49,477 bases of DNA from assembly GCA_009781695.1 (NCBI GenBank), contig WQVH01000008.1:1-49477 (forward strand), in the 5' to 3' direction. Positions 23,308-30,948 of this stretch are shown here, in pieces. Below the pieces are notes generated by a model. It ran no database searches. It worked only from the letters and a program-made list of their open reading frames with translations, and had not been told where the DNA came from. The stretch is from Oscillospiraceae bacterium. GTDB taxonomy: Bacteria > Bacillota > Clostridia > Oscillospirales > Oscillospiraceae. How positions within the stretch are numbered: position 1 is the first letter of the stretch; every line of letters begins with the position of its first letter. The position numbers and the translations under genes are program-made.

Positions 23308-23341
23308 AGAATACACTCCGGTTGTCACAACAACGTCACAA
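23308..23341 (-). promoter_or_regulatory. BTAD/SARP-type promoter of the 81-residue protein gene
   Basis: On the minus strand: TTGTGAC-N6-GTGACAA (23341-23322), 8 bp, then TATTCT (23313-23308). The repeat-to-minus-10 geometry is identical to that at the surface protein gene. Confidence 0.72.
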
Positions 23342-23350
23342 TACGCTACA

Positions 23351-24526
23351 CTAGATAATGGGCATTAAGGGGCGGATCGTTGTTCCAATAATTTTAGGCA
23401 GATGCTTTGAGTCCAACTCGTGCAGAATTCTATTGACAAGCATCTTGCAGTCCTCATAAGTCAAGCTGTGGAGCATTACGATATACTGACTGGGGCTGGG
23501 GCGGGTAAATAAGTCGCCCATTCTGAGGCTGTTTGTAATCAGCGTGCCCAGTTGCTTCATGACTCCGCCATTTTTCGCTTCTTTTTCCGGTTTCGTTTCA
23601 ATCATGACTATATATGCTGTTCTTCCCGACCGCGGTACCGATCGCGATTCGATTTGTACGATGGTCTTAAATTCACTGAGGTCACAGTAATAGGCTCCGG
23701 ATACATCCGCTCCTGCAAGCCACTGACTGAGTAGTCCGTCAAGTGTCTCACCTTCTATGGTTGCGGGTCTTTGTATTTGCACATATAGTTCACGCAGGTC
23801 ATCAGAGAAGTTCACACCCAGAACATCAAAAAACATGGCTTCCGCACGTTTATATTCTGTCAGCGCATCCATATTTTTGCCTTGTGCAAGCAGGGTTCTG
23901 ATGCTGTATGATATGAGTTTTTCGTCAAAGGGATCTATGTTTAGCGCTTTGGAGCATAGTTGTTCCGCTTCATCGTGGCGGCCAAAGCGTGTGAGTATTT
24001 CGATGGCTTCTAAGGTGCATGATATGTACGTGGAGCGATACCATCGAGACAGGGGCATGACCCAGAGTTCGCCTACGGCGTTTGGTAAAAAGTCGCCTCT
24101 GTATAGCGCCCCGGCTTTTAAGAGCAGCTCCAGCCTGTATTCATCTTCTTTTGTTGATCCGGCGGCTTTGCACAGTGCTTCAAATTCCTCGACATCCACA
24201 TGGCATGCAATGTCGTTGTTCCAAGCATAGCCGCCGCCTTTGGTCAAAATGAGATTGTCCGCACAGGATAACCCGGCTTTGGCCAGTGCTGTGCGTGCTC
24301 TGTAGACAATTGTGCGCAGGGCGCTTCCTGCACTATCCATGTTGTCTTCGTCGCAAAATGTGTCAGCGAGTTCTTCTTGCGTCACGGTCTTGTGTCGGTG
24401 TGTGACCAGATATTGGAGCAGTTTCCATGTTTTTGAGGATCTTTTTTCTTGTTCAATGATTCGCTTGTTTCCGTCGATTATCGCAAATCCGCCCAGCAGT
24501 TCTACTTTGATAGGTACTTCATCCAT
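23351..24526 (-). CDS. BTAD-domain (SARP-like) transcriptional regulator with C-terminal GGDEF-like domain
   Basis: A 391-residue regulator. A winged-helix OmpR-like domain covers about 5-95 (KVELLGGFAIIDG, SSKTWKLLQYLVTHRHKTVT). A bacterial transcriptional activation (TPR) domain covers about 98-240 (EEFEALCKAAG, RLELLLKAGALYRGDFLP, ALTEYKRAEAMFFDVLG). The last 140 residues look like a degenerate nucleotide-cyclase/GGDEF fold (LGTLITNSLRMGDLFTRPSP, SQYIVMLHSLTYEDCKMLVN) without the GG[DE]EF catalytic loop. GGGGGCG precedes the ATG. SARP proteins activate from 11-bp-spaced direct repeats replacing the -35; such sites lie upstream of its neighbours. Confidence 0.88.
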   Translation of the reverse strand: MDEVPIKVELLGGFAIIDGNKRIIEQEKRSSKTWKLLQYLVTHRHKTVTQEELADTFCDEDNMDSAGSALRTIVYRARTALAKAGLSCADNLILTKGGGYAWNNDIACHVDVEEFEALCKAAGSTKEDEYRLELLLKAGALYRGDFLPNAVGELWVMPLSRWYRSTYISCTLEAIEILTRFGRHDEAEQLCSKALNIDPFDEKLISYSIRTLLAQGKNMDALTEYKRAEAMFFDVLGVNFSDDLRELYVQIQRPATIEGETLDGLLSQWLAGADVSGAYYCDLSEFKTIVQIESRSVPRSGRTAYIVMIETKPEKEAKNGGVMKQLGTLITNSLRMGDLFTRPSPSQYIVMLHSLTYEDCKMLVNRILHELDSKHLPKIIGTTIRPLMPII

Positions 24527-24606
24527 GCCGGTTTCGCCCCCATCCTGATTAGATATGGCTCAATCTCAGTATGCGCGTGTGTTCGTTATGGTCTCTTATG
24601 GTTTGA

Positions 24607-24635
24607 ATTGTATCATAAATCGTTATGCTGTGCAA
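24607..24635 (-). promoter_or_regulatory. Promoter of the BTAD regulator gene
   Basis: On the minus strand TTGCAC (24635-24630), 17 bp and TACAAT (24612-24607). No GTCAC repeat lies here, so autoregulation is not suggested. Confidence 0.65.
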
Positions 24636-24669
24636 TGACTAGTCTATAGGAATTACAGTACAGAGTGCA

Positions 24670-24730
24670 GCCCAAAGCACAGGTAGATATGAGAGTTTTG
24701 CTTGTGTTTTGGGCTTAGATTAGATAGAAT
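24670..24730 (+). promoter_or_regulatory. Promoter of the EamA transporter gene with overlapping inverted repeat
   Basis: TTGTGT (24702-24707), 17 bp and TAGAAT (24725-24730). GCCCAAAGCACA (24670-24681) and TGTGTTTTGGGC (24703-24714) are 12-bp inverses with one mismatch. The right arm covers the -35, a possible repressor site. Confidence 0.55.
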
Positions 24731-24779
24731 GAACGCTGTAAATTTTTATCTTCGACATATTAAAGGAATGGTCATCTAT

Positions 24780-25631
24780 ATGTTAAACCAAAGCAACAAG
24801 GGTTCGCTATGTATTGTCGCAGCTGCAATCTGCTGGAGTTTGGGTGGTCTGTGTTTTCAATTTATCCCATGGAATGCCATGAGTATCATCGGCTTGCGGG
24901 CGCTTTTGGCTGCTGTCGTTTTCGCGATTTTTCGCAAGAGTGTTAAGGTGAAGCTGTCCAAGGGTAATATCATGGCTGCGTTGTTTTTATCCGTTACCAC
25001 GATGCTTTTTGTTTTCGCCAATCAGCTCACAACGGCTGCGGCTGCTGTGATGTTGCAATTTACTGCGCCGGTCTTCGTACTTTTGATACAATTTGTTTTT
25101 TATAAAAAGAGGCCAAGACTCGGTGAGATTTTGGCCGTTATTGTGACGCTCTTTGGAATCGTGCTGTTCTTTGCTGACGATTTGGATACAGGGCATATGC
25201 TTGGGAATATTCTGGCAATCATATCCGGGCTTACTTTTGCTTGTATATTCGTCTGTAACCGACGTCCTGATACGCAGCCTGAGCAGTCTGTGATGCTTGG
25301 GTTTTTGATCAATGCTGTTTTGTGGACACCTTTTGCTTTGTTTGATCCTAATATCACGGCAGATATTGTTCCGTGGGTTTTCATTGTGATTATGGGGGTG
25401 GTGCAGGTCGGGCTTGCTTATGTGTTTTTTACAGTAGGTATCAAGCGTACTCCGGCGCTGCTGGCTATTTTGATCGTGGCTTTAGAGCCTGTGCTCAATC
25501 CGATATGGGTGGCTTTGTTTACGCCGCAGAGGCCGGGGCCTTTTGCTATATTGGGTGGTGCGGTCATTGTGGTTACGATTGTCACTTATAATTTGATCGA
25601 GGCCAAGTCGGCTAAAAAAGAAGCAGTGTAG
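24780..25631 (+). CDS. EamA (DMT superfamily) transporter
   Basis: A 283-residue protein with ten predicted helices in two EamA repeats (IVAAAICWSLGGLCFQFIPW; later MLGNILAIISGLTFACIFVC). AGGA lies about 12 bases before the ATG at 24780. The substrate cannot be read; relatives export amino acids or metabolites. It has its own promoter with an inverted repeat, so expression is probably controlled. Confidence 0.9.
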   Translation: MLNQSNKGSLCIVAAAICWSLGGLCFQFIPWNAMSIIGLRALLAAVVFAIFRKSVKVKLSKGNIMAALFLSVTTMLFVFANQLTTAAAAVMLQFTAPVFVLLIQFVFYKKRPRLGEILAVIVTLFGIVLFFADDLDTGHMLGNILAIISGLTFACIFVCNRRPDTQPEQSVMLGFLINAVLWTPFALFDPNITADIVPWVFIVIMGVVQVGLAYVFFTVGIKRTPALLAILIVALEPVLNPIWVALFTPQRPGPFAILGGAVIVVTIVTYNLIEAKSAKKEAV

Positions 25632-25754
25632 GTTCGTTTTCCCCTTCACTGATTGCAGTGCAACGTTTTACAGCATATCGTTACAGGGCGCGGCATCCTT
25701 GATGCGCCGCAAGAATATTACGCAGCATATCGCAGCCGCCAATATTGTTGTGTT

Positions 25755-26525
25755 TTATATCCCGGTTACAAAGTCAAAGACGATCCGTATCATGAGCAAT
25801 CCCAATACAACAAAGAGCATCGGGCGCAAGAATTTTGTGCCCTTTTTGATTGCAAATCCCGCCCCGAGGTAGTTTCCGGCTATGCCGAATGCCGCTGCAA
25901 TCAGTCCGAGCGTCCATAGGACGTGGCCTGCAATTGCGAAGGTGATCAGTGATGCGATATTTGATGCGAGGTTTAGGATTTTTGCGTTGCCGGAGGCTGT
26001 TTTTAGGTCATAGCGCATGAGTGCGTTATATGCGATGATGGCAAACGTCCCTGTGCCGGGGCCTATAATGCCGTCATAGAGTCCTATGCCGAAGCCGATA
26101 ATTGTTGCAAGCACTGTGACTTTGCGTTTGGATAGTCCTTCTTGTCCGATTTCGTGGACTTTGTCTTTGCGCAGCACTAAGAATAATGCCACACATGGTA
26201 GTGCGATAATGAGCATGATCCTGAGCGTCCGATCGTCCAGCATCAGTACAAAGTATGAGCCGAGTGCTGCGCCAACGAGTGCTCCGGCGGCTGATATGAT
26301 TGCGGCGCGCAGGTCTATGGCTTTGTTTTTGATAAATCGCCCTGCTGCGATGGTCGTTCCGAGGCATGCGCTCAGTTTGTTGGTGCCGAAGGCCATGTGT
26401 GCGGGCATTCCGGTGAGCAGGTATGCGGGGATTGAGATTGTTCCCCCGCCGCCGACTGCGGAGTCAATAAATCCTGCAAGAAAGATGAGTGGTGCAAGAT
26501 ATATAAAGGTGTGTATATATTCCAT
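25755..26525 (-). CDS. TSUP (TauE/SafE) family permease
   Basis: A 256-residue membrane protein with about eight helices and the family motif AGFIDSAVGGGGTISIPAYL near the N-terminus and GFGIGLYDGIIGPGTGTF in the second repeat. TSUP proteins move sulfite, sulfoacetate or other organosulfur anions. It is monocistronic. An AGGGA site precedes the start. If the GRE cluster 7-18 kb away releases sulfite, this could export it; no direct link is seen. Confidence 0.9.
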   Translation of the reverse strand: MEYIHTFIYLAPLIFLAGFIDSAVGGGGTISIPAYLLTGMPAHMAFGTNKLSACLGTTIAAGRFIKNKAIDLRAAIISAAGALVGAALGSYFVLMLDDRTLRIMLIIALPCVALFLVLRKDKVHEIGQEGLSKRKVTVLATIIGFGIGLYDGIIGPGTGTFAIIAYNALMRYDLKTASGNAKILNLASNIASLITFAIAGHVLWTLGLIAAAFGIAGNYLGAGFAIKKGTKFLRPMLFVVLGLLMIRIVFDFVTGI

Positions 26526-26690
26526 TGATGATCCCTGTTTCTCTGTTTTTAGGTAAGCGATGATTCATTCCACCCTAAGCTACCGGGAGTCGATCAGCGC
26601 TTACTTAGGCAATTTTATCATAAATAGGTTCATCTGGAAAGTTCAAAAATGATGGCTGTTGCAGTCTGGAGTATTGTAGTTACAGTAAAA

Positions 26691-26728
26691 CGCCGCCATC
26701 CCTGCAAATACAGGATATGGCGGCGTCT
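26691..26728. terminator. Bidirectional intrinsic terminator
   Basis: CGCCGCCAT (26691-26699) pairs with ATGGCGGCG (26717-26725), with an inner CCTG/CAGG stem. T-rich flanks lie on both strands. It ends the Rrf2 gene on the minus strand. Confidence 0.85.
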
Positions 26729-26775
26729 TTCGATTTGTACAACAAACGTTACACTGCACTGGGCATCTACTTTAA

Positions 26776-27162
26776 TTACACCAGATCATCAATACTCGTT
26801 CCCAACATCTCTTCAATCACGTTGTTTTGCAAAGTCGTGAGGAACTTATGCGTCTTACAGTTTCTACTTTCATGTGTGCAGCTATCTGCTAAGCAATGGG
26901 TGGAGTACGGATCACCTTCTAACGCTAAAAAAACGTCATAAAAACTGATCTCTTCTGCCCGCATCCCGAGTGTATAGCCGCCGCGATGTCCTGATATACT
27001 CTTGACATAACCATATCGTTTGAGCCGCGCCATGATTCTGGTAGCGTTGGGGGATGTGATTCCCACTGATCTTGCAATATTCATGGCTTTGTCTGCTTCT
27101 TGGTGCTTGTGTAAATGGCATAGAATTTGCACTGCATGAAATGTGGTTGCTTCGAGTTGCAT
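26776..27162 (-). CDS. Rrf2 family transcriptional regulator
   Basis: A 128-residue winged-helix protein of Rrf2 type: N-terminal HTH (MQLEATTFHAVQILCHLHKH, NIARSVGITSPNATRIMARL) and wing (GHRGGYTL). Three Cys in the C-terminal part (HCLADSCTHESRNC) are spaced C-x4-C-x6-C, similar but not identical to IscR/NsrR iron-sulfur ligands. It could sense iron-sulfur status, NO or reduced sulfur. ATG 27162 follows GGCGG. No partner gene is adjacent. Confidence 0.88.
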   Translation of the reverse strand: MQLEATTFHAVQILCHLHKHQEADKAMNIARSVGITSPNATRIMARLKRYGYVKSISGHRGGYTLGMRAEEISFYDVFLALEGDPYSTHCLADSCTHESRNCKTHKFLTTLQNNVIEEMLGTSIDDLV

Positions 27163-27262
27163 CCAATCCGCCTTTCGAATGTACTGGGTAACCACGAATC
27201 AATTCACGCGCCTTGTCTTTGTGAGGGTGGAATTAATCATGGCTTACTTTATGTTGTGCTCC

Positions 27263-27296
27263 CTTGGCTGCCGGGCGTTTAACTCCGGCAGCCAAG
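27263..27296. terminator. Hairpin at the edge of the gene-scar region
   Basis: Perfect 12-bp inverted repeat CTTGGCTGCCGG (27263-27274) with CCGGCAGCCAAG (27285-27296), ten-base loop. It has no strong T-run and lies just downstream of the recombinase remnant. Confidence 0.6.
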
Positions 27297-27316
27297 ATGT
27301 ACTGATACTTGCTTCT

Positions 27317-27800
27317 TTAGTTTGTGTTTCTGGAGACTCGGACATCACCCGGTCTTGAATTGGGTTGTTCTAATAGCTGCCATTCAATGTGTGACAAGAT
27401 TGCTGTCCAGTTGATATGGCCATGGGTGTTTTCAAAAATCAGCCAATCCTCTTGTGGTACATTTTTAACTCGGCGGTCTTTGTAGTTCTCTTTCGTGGTG
27501 CGGAAGTTCACCGTATGCCCCAAATATTCTTGCCTTGCGATAAGGTCGGCAATAGTTTTTGCATTCCAATCGTATTTGGTTTCTTCATTATTTCCGTGGT
27601 GGTTATAGTTTACAAAGCCACGCCGCTTCATATAGTAAGATGTGCGTTCGATTTTTTCCGTGGCGAGAATTTTAGCAATCTGCTGAATGCCAATGCCCTC
27701 TATAGTCATCTTGAAAATCCTGCGGACAACTTCTGCGGCTTCGTCATCAATCAGCCATTTTGTTTTGTCCTGTGGGTCAAGCATATAACCATTGCCGCAC
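27317..27800 (-). pseudogene. Large serine recombinase remnant (recombinase domain only)
   Basis: The frame encodes the recombinase (PF07508-like) domain of a large serine integrase: GYMLDPQDKTKWLIDDEAAE, VRRIFKMTIEGIGIQQIAKI and IADLIARQEYLGHTVNFRTT. The N-terminal resolvase catalytic domain with its Ser is missing; sequence upstream of about 27795 is unrelated. After the FENTHGHI motif homology also stops, so zinc-ribbon and coiled-coil parts are lost. It is a decayed fragment of an integrated element and not functional. Confidence 0.8.
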
Positions 27801-27828
27801 CTGTGTTTTGCTATAATAAAAAGTGCCA

Positions 27829-28164
27829 CTACGCTATTCTGAATAATAACGTGTGGCACTCGGATGCACTTTTACTTTTTTCTACCCTCCTTTTCCTCGC
27901 AAAACCGCTTGAATCCGCTACAGATGAGCCTTTTGCCGTATATTGTATTTGGGTATGGTTTAAGTACCCTTTACAATACTTATCATACATCGTAGGAATA
28001 TAGTGCTTAACCCGATATACCCCATGTCCAAGTCGACTTAAACGACCACGATGAGCCAGTTTTACCAACTCAATATTAGGCACACCAAGCACCTTCGCTT
28101 CACTTGAAGTTATTAAGCCGTAGTTGTCTGCGGCATGTTCATAAATAGTATCATAGTTCATCAT
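27829..28164 (-). pseudogene. Truncated AbiEi-type antitoxin (type IV toxin-antitoxin)
   Basis: The first 60 residues (DTIYEHAADNYGLITSSEAK, VLGVPNIELVKLAHRGRLSR, LGHGVYRVKHYIPTMYD) match the N-terminal winged-helix domain of AbiEi-family antitoxins, which end around GVYR. The remaining 50 residues do not continue the family and run into the recombinase scar. The toxin AbiEii is not present. Probably a fragment, but a solo DNA-binding domain is possible because a palindromic operator lies just upstream. Confidence 0.65.
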
Positions 28165-28172
28165 GGCAAAAA

Positions 28173-28190
28173 TATACCATTTTTGGTATA
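28173..28190. promoter_or_regulatory. Palindrome TATACCA-TTTT-TGGTATA upstream of the AbiEi fragment
   Basis: A perfect 7-bp inverted repeat nine bases before the start codon of the antitoxin fragment. Antitoxins of this class bind inverted repeats at their own promoter, so this is likely the old operator. Confidence 0.55.
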
Positions 28191-28243
28191 CTTTTGCAAC
28201 AGTTAGTTAGAAAATTAAATACTAATATGTTACAGATGCAATA

Positions 28244-28408
28244 TGCCGCAGAGATAATTTAGACCGTTATGATGACCGTCTTATGGTGACAACAAATATT
28301 GACCGTTCGCCCGGCACAGCACGTCGAGTGCTTTCACGACTTGTTGATAAAGGCGTTATTGTTGCGGTTGGTGCGAATCGGAATAGGAAGTATAAGTTAG
28401 TGAAATGA
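28244..28408 (+). pseudogene. Winged-helix C-terminal fragment
   Basis: About 51 codons, read RSPGTARRVLSRLVDKGVIV and VGANRNRKYKLVK before TGA 28406. This resembles the C-terminal winged helix found in Fic-like and related proteins. There is no start or upstream domain. It is another relic in the scar region. The rest of 28165-28516 holds only a palindrome and a promoter. Confidence 0.5.
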
Positions 28409-28455
28409 TTGCAATTTTTAACTGTCAAACTAGGGAGCGAAAGGAATCTTTAACA

Positions 28456-28495
28456 TTGACATAGTTTCTTTATCCGTGGTAAAATTACGTAATTT
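28456..28495 (+). promoter_or_regulatory. Promoter with overlapping palindrome ahead of the zinc-uptake region
   Basis: TTGACA (28456-28461), 18 bp, TAAAAT (28480-28485). The perfect palindrome AAATTACGTAATTT (28482-28495) overlaps the -10 and start, a repressor position. A metal regulator (Zur/Fur or MarR type) is a reasonable guess from the downstream genes. Confidence 0.6.
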
Positions 28496-28516
28496 GTAGC
28501 AGATGGGGGTAAATGC

Positions 28517-28807
28517 GTGAATAAAAGACAATTACACAAAATCATATGCTTTTTTCTGACCCTTATCTTCCTGAGTGTCGGTTTTTTCACCATCTTCTCT
28601 GTGTCTGTTCATTATTGCATTGATTGCGTTCAGACTACCGATTTGTGTCCGGATCATGCAAAGCTTGTAGATGGCTTACAACAGTTTATCACGGCACTTG
28701 CCTTTGCGCCTTATACAGCGTTGGCTGTTTTGCCGATGGTCATAGGTTATTTCTTCATAAAATATAACCGTACACTGGTCATGTGTAAGGCCAGAATGAA
28801 TAATTAA
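28517..28807 (+). CDS. Small Cys-containing membrane protein
   Basis: A 96-residue protein with two hydrophobic helices (about 8-30 and 57-80). The exposed loop between them holds HYCIDCVQTTDLCPDHAK, with a CxxC and additional Cys/His that could bind a metal. GTG start behind GGGGG. First gene after a promoter with an operator-like palindrome and directly before the znu genes, so a role in metal handling is suspected. No family recognised. Confidence 0.65.
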   Translation: MNKRQLHKIICFFLTLIFLSVGFFTIFSVSVHYCIDCVQTTDLCPDHAKLVDGLQQFITALAFAPYTALAVLPMVIGYFFIKYNRTLVMCKARMNN

Positions 28808-28808
28808 A

Positions 28809-28953
28809 TAAAAACCTCCGGATTGTGTGCCCATGAGTTAGATTATTTGGCTTTCGAATTCATGTGCACACATCTAAAATAAAATAGCCGCTGCGCTCGT
28901 TTTGAGTACGGCTATTTTGTCTTTCCTATTTTCAATATATTTGGAGGTTTTTA
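28809..28953 (+). ncRNA. Structured intergenic leader with anti-Shine-Dalgarno pairing to znuA
   Basis: TAAAAACCTCC (28809-28819) is exactly complementary to GGAGGTTTTTA (28943-28953), which contains the znuA ribosome site. Inside this closing stem lie two hairpins: 28824-28836 with 28860-28872 (13 bp, one mismatch) and 28881-28890 with 28909-28918 (10 bp). The arrangement resembles a translational switch or a terminator followed by a leader. Confidence 0.5.
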
Positions 28954-28955
28954 GT

Positions 28956-30134
28956 ATGAAACGTATATTTGCAATTTTTACCGCTGTCGCACTGCTTGCA
29001 ACAGTATTACTTTTAGTCGGATGTAACGAAGACCGGACTGATTCAGTTACTGCAAATGGAGGTACCGATGCAGATGGCACACTGCGTGTAATCACCACGA
29101 TCTTTCCGCAGTTTGACTTTGTCCGTCAAATCGCCGGTGACCGGGTGGAGTTGAGTATGCTGATATCACCCGGTGCTGAAAGTCATGGATTTGAGCCTAC
29201 AGCACGTGACATCATTGCGCTCAATGATGCTGATTTGTTTATTTATGTGGGCGGCCATGGTGATACATGGGTTGAGCCTATTCTGGCTTCGCTTGATCGA
29301 GGGGATTTGCGCACGGTGGCGCTTTTTGATCTGGTAGATGTTGTTGCTTCTGATCATCACCATCACGATCATGACCATCATCATGACCACGATCACGACC
29401 ATCATCATGACCATCATCATGACCACGATCACGACCATCATCATGACCACGATCACGACCATCATGACCACGATCACGACCATCATCACGACCACGATCA
29501 CGACCATCATGACCACGATCACGACCATCATGACCACGATCACGACCATCATGACCACGATCACGACCATCATCACGACCACGATCACGACCACCACCAC
29601 GAACATCACGATGATGAACATGTCTGGACTTCACCGCAAAACGCTATTTTGATTGTACAGGCATTGACTGATATTCTGTCGGAGATGGATCCGGATAATG
29701 CGAACTTCTTCCGTGAAAATGCAAGCAACTACATTGAGCAATTGCAGGCACTGGATCGGGCTTTTGCCGAGGTGGTTGCACAAGGTGTCCGTAGCACCGT
29801 AATTTTTGGTGATCGCTTCCCATTTAGATATTTGATGGACAGCTACGGTCTCACTTTTTATGCTGCGTTTCCCGGCTGCTCGGCAGAAACCCAGGCAAGC
29901 CCTGCAACCATTGCTTATCTGATTCAAAAGGTACGTGATGAACATATTCCTGTGGTGTTTTATATCGAATTTTCCAATCGGATGATCGCCAATGTCATTG
30001 CAGATGATACCGGTGCAAGGCTCTTGGATCTGCATTCTGCCCACAATGTCAGTCCCGCAGATTTTGCCGCAGGTGTGACTTATTTGGATTTGATGTGGCG
30101 CAATGTAGATCATTTAGGACAGGCGTTGAGGTAA
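28956..30134 (+). CDS. znuA: Zinc ABC transporter substrate-binding lipoprotein ZnuA/AdcA-like
   Basis: A 392-residue cluster A-I metal-binding protein. ATG 28956 has TTGGAGG nine bases upstream. The lipobox LLLVGC sits near residue 24. Metal ligands: His in ESHGFEPTARDI, His in HVWTSPQN after the loop, His/Glu region in FYIEFSNRM and Asp in VTYLDLM. The acidic His-rich loop, usually 20-30 residues, is enlarged here to 89 residues of almost pure His/Asp. It captures Zn2+ outside the membrane for ZnuCB. Confidence 0.92.
   Translation: MKRIFAIFTAVALLATVLLLVGCNEDRTDSVTANGGTDADGTLRVITTIFPQFDFVRQIAGDRVELSMLISPGAESHGFEPTARDIIALNDADLFIYVGGHGDTWVEPILASLDRGDLRTVALFDLVDVVASDHHHHDHDHHHDHDHDHHHDHHHDHDHDHHHDHDHDHHDHDHDHHHDHDHDHHDHDHDHHDHDHDHHDHDHDHHHDHDHDHHHEHHDDEHVWTSPQNAILIVQALTDILSEMDPDNANFFRENASNYIEQLQALDRAFAEVVAQGVRSTVIFGDRFPFRYLMDSYGLTFYAAFPGCSAETQASPATIAYLIQKVRDEHIPVVFYIEFSNRMIANVIADDTGARLLDLHSAHNVSPADFAAGVTYLDLMWRNVDHLGQALR
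29355..29621 (+). repeat. His/Asp codon repeat tract inside znuA
   Basis: A degenerate 21-bp unit coding HHDHDHD is repeated about a dozen times (89 codons, nearly all CAT, CAC, GAC or GAT). The tract is perfectly in frame. It probably varies in length by slippage. Confidence 0.92.
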
Positions 30135-30142
30135 ACTCCCTC

Positions 30143-30161
30143 AGTCAGCTTCGCTGACTGC
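30143..30161. repeat. Short hairpin between znuA and znuC
   Basis: CAGTCAGC and GCTGACTG around TTC form an 8-bp stem. There is no T-run; it may tune relative expression within the operon. Confidence 0.45.
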
Positions 30162-30225
30162 AGATAATATGCACACAGACGGCGGCCAAGACCGGTCGTC
30201 TCTATGGAAAGGAATGATCTTAACT

Positions 30226-30948
30226 ATGGCTTTGATCACTTGTCGTGACGCAGCTTTTGCATATGAAGGCAGGGTTGTTGTAACAGGTCTGAATTTCGAT
30301 GTACAGCAAGGCAACTATCTGTGCATTGTTGGTGAAAATGGTTCAGGCAAGACGACGCTCATGAAAGGGCTGCTCGGCCTGATGCAACCTAAATCCGGCA
30401 AAATCGAGACCGGCGACGGTTTAAAATCAACACAAATTGGATATCTGCCGCAACAGACCTCGGCTCAAAAAGATTTTCCGGCCAGTGTCTATGAGGTCGT
30501 CATCTCCGGACGGCTCGGCAGCCGGGGCATTTTGCCTTTTTACTCGAAATTAGATAAACAAATCGCACTTGAAAATATGGAGAAGCTTGGAATTTTGCCT
30601 CTGCGCAAGAAGAGCTTCCGTGAGCTTTCAGGCGGGCAACAGCAACGCGTTTTGCTCAGCCGTGCATTATGCGCTACAGAGAAGGTGCTGTTGCTTGACG
30701 AGCCGGTTTCCGGCTTAGACCCGATCGTAACGGCAGAATTCTACAGCACGATCCGGGCGCTTTCCCGCGATACCGGAATCACCATCATCATGATTTCACA
30801 TGATATTCGCGCCGCAGTCGAATACGCCAGCCATATCTTGCATCTGCAAAATCGGCAAATCTTCTTCGGCACGACCGAAGATTATGTGCAATCAGAAGCG
30901 GGACAATATTTTTTAAAGGGAGGTGATCATTATGCCTCTGATCATTGA
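30226..30948 (+). CDS. znuC: Zinc ABC transporter ATP-binding protein
   Basis: A 240-residue ABC ATPase: Walker A GENGSGKTT, Q-loop in GYLPQQTS, signature LSGGQQQRVLLSRAL, Walker B VLLLDEPVSGLD, switch His in MISHD. ATG 30226 is preferred over two upstream ATGs, since AAAGGA lies about 12 bases before it and the protein then starts MALITCRDAAFAYEG. It overlaps znuB and energises zinc import. Confidence 0.94.
   Translation: MALITCRDAAFAYEGRVVVTGLNFDVQQGNYLCIVGENGSGKTTLMKGLLGLMQPKSGKIETGDGLKSTQIGYLPQQTSAQKDFPASVYEVVISGRLGSRGILPFYSKLDKQIALENMEKLGILPLRKKSFRELSGGQQQRVLLSRALCATEKVLLLDEPVSGLDPIVTAEFYSTIRALSRDTGITIIMISHDIRAAVEYASHILHLQNRQIFFGTTEDYVQSEAGQYFLKGGDHYASDH

Noticed and set aside
29166-29634. 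Open minus-strand frames rich in Val/Met or Arg/Asp-Gly-His opposite the znuA His tract
   Set aside because: They arise from the repeated CAT/CAC/GAC codons of znuA and have no ribosome site or independent features.
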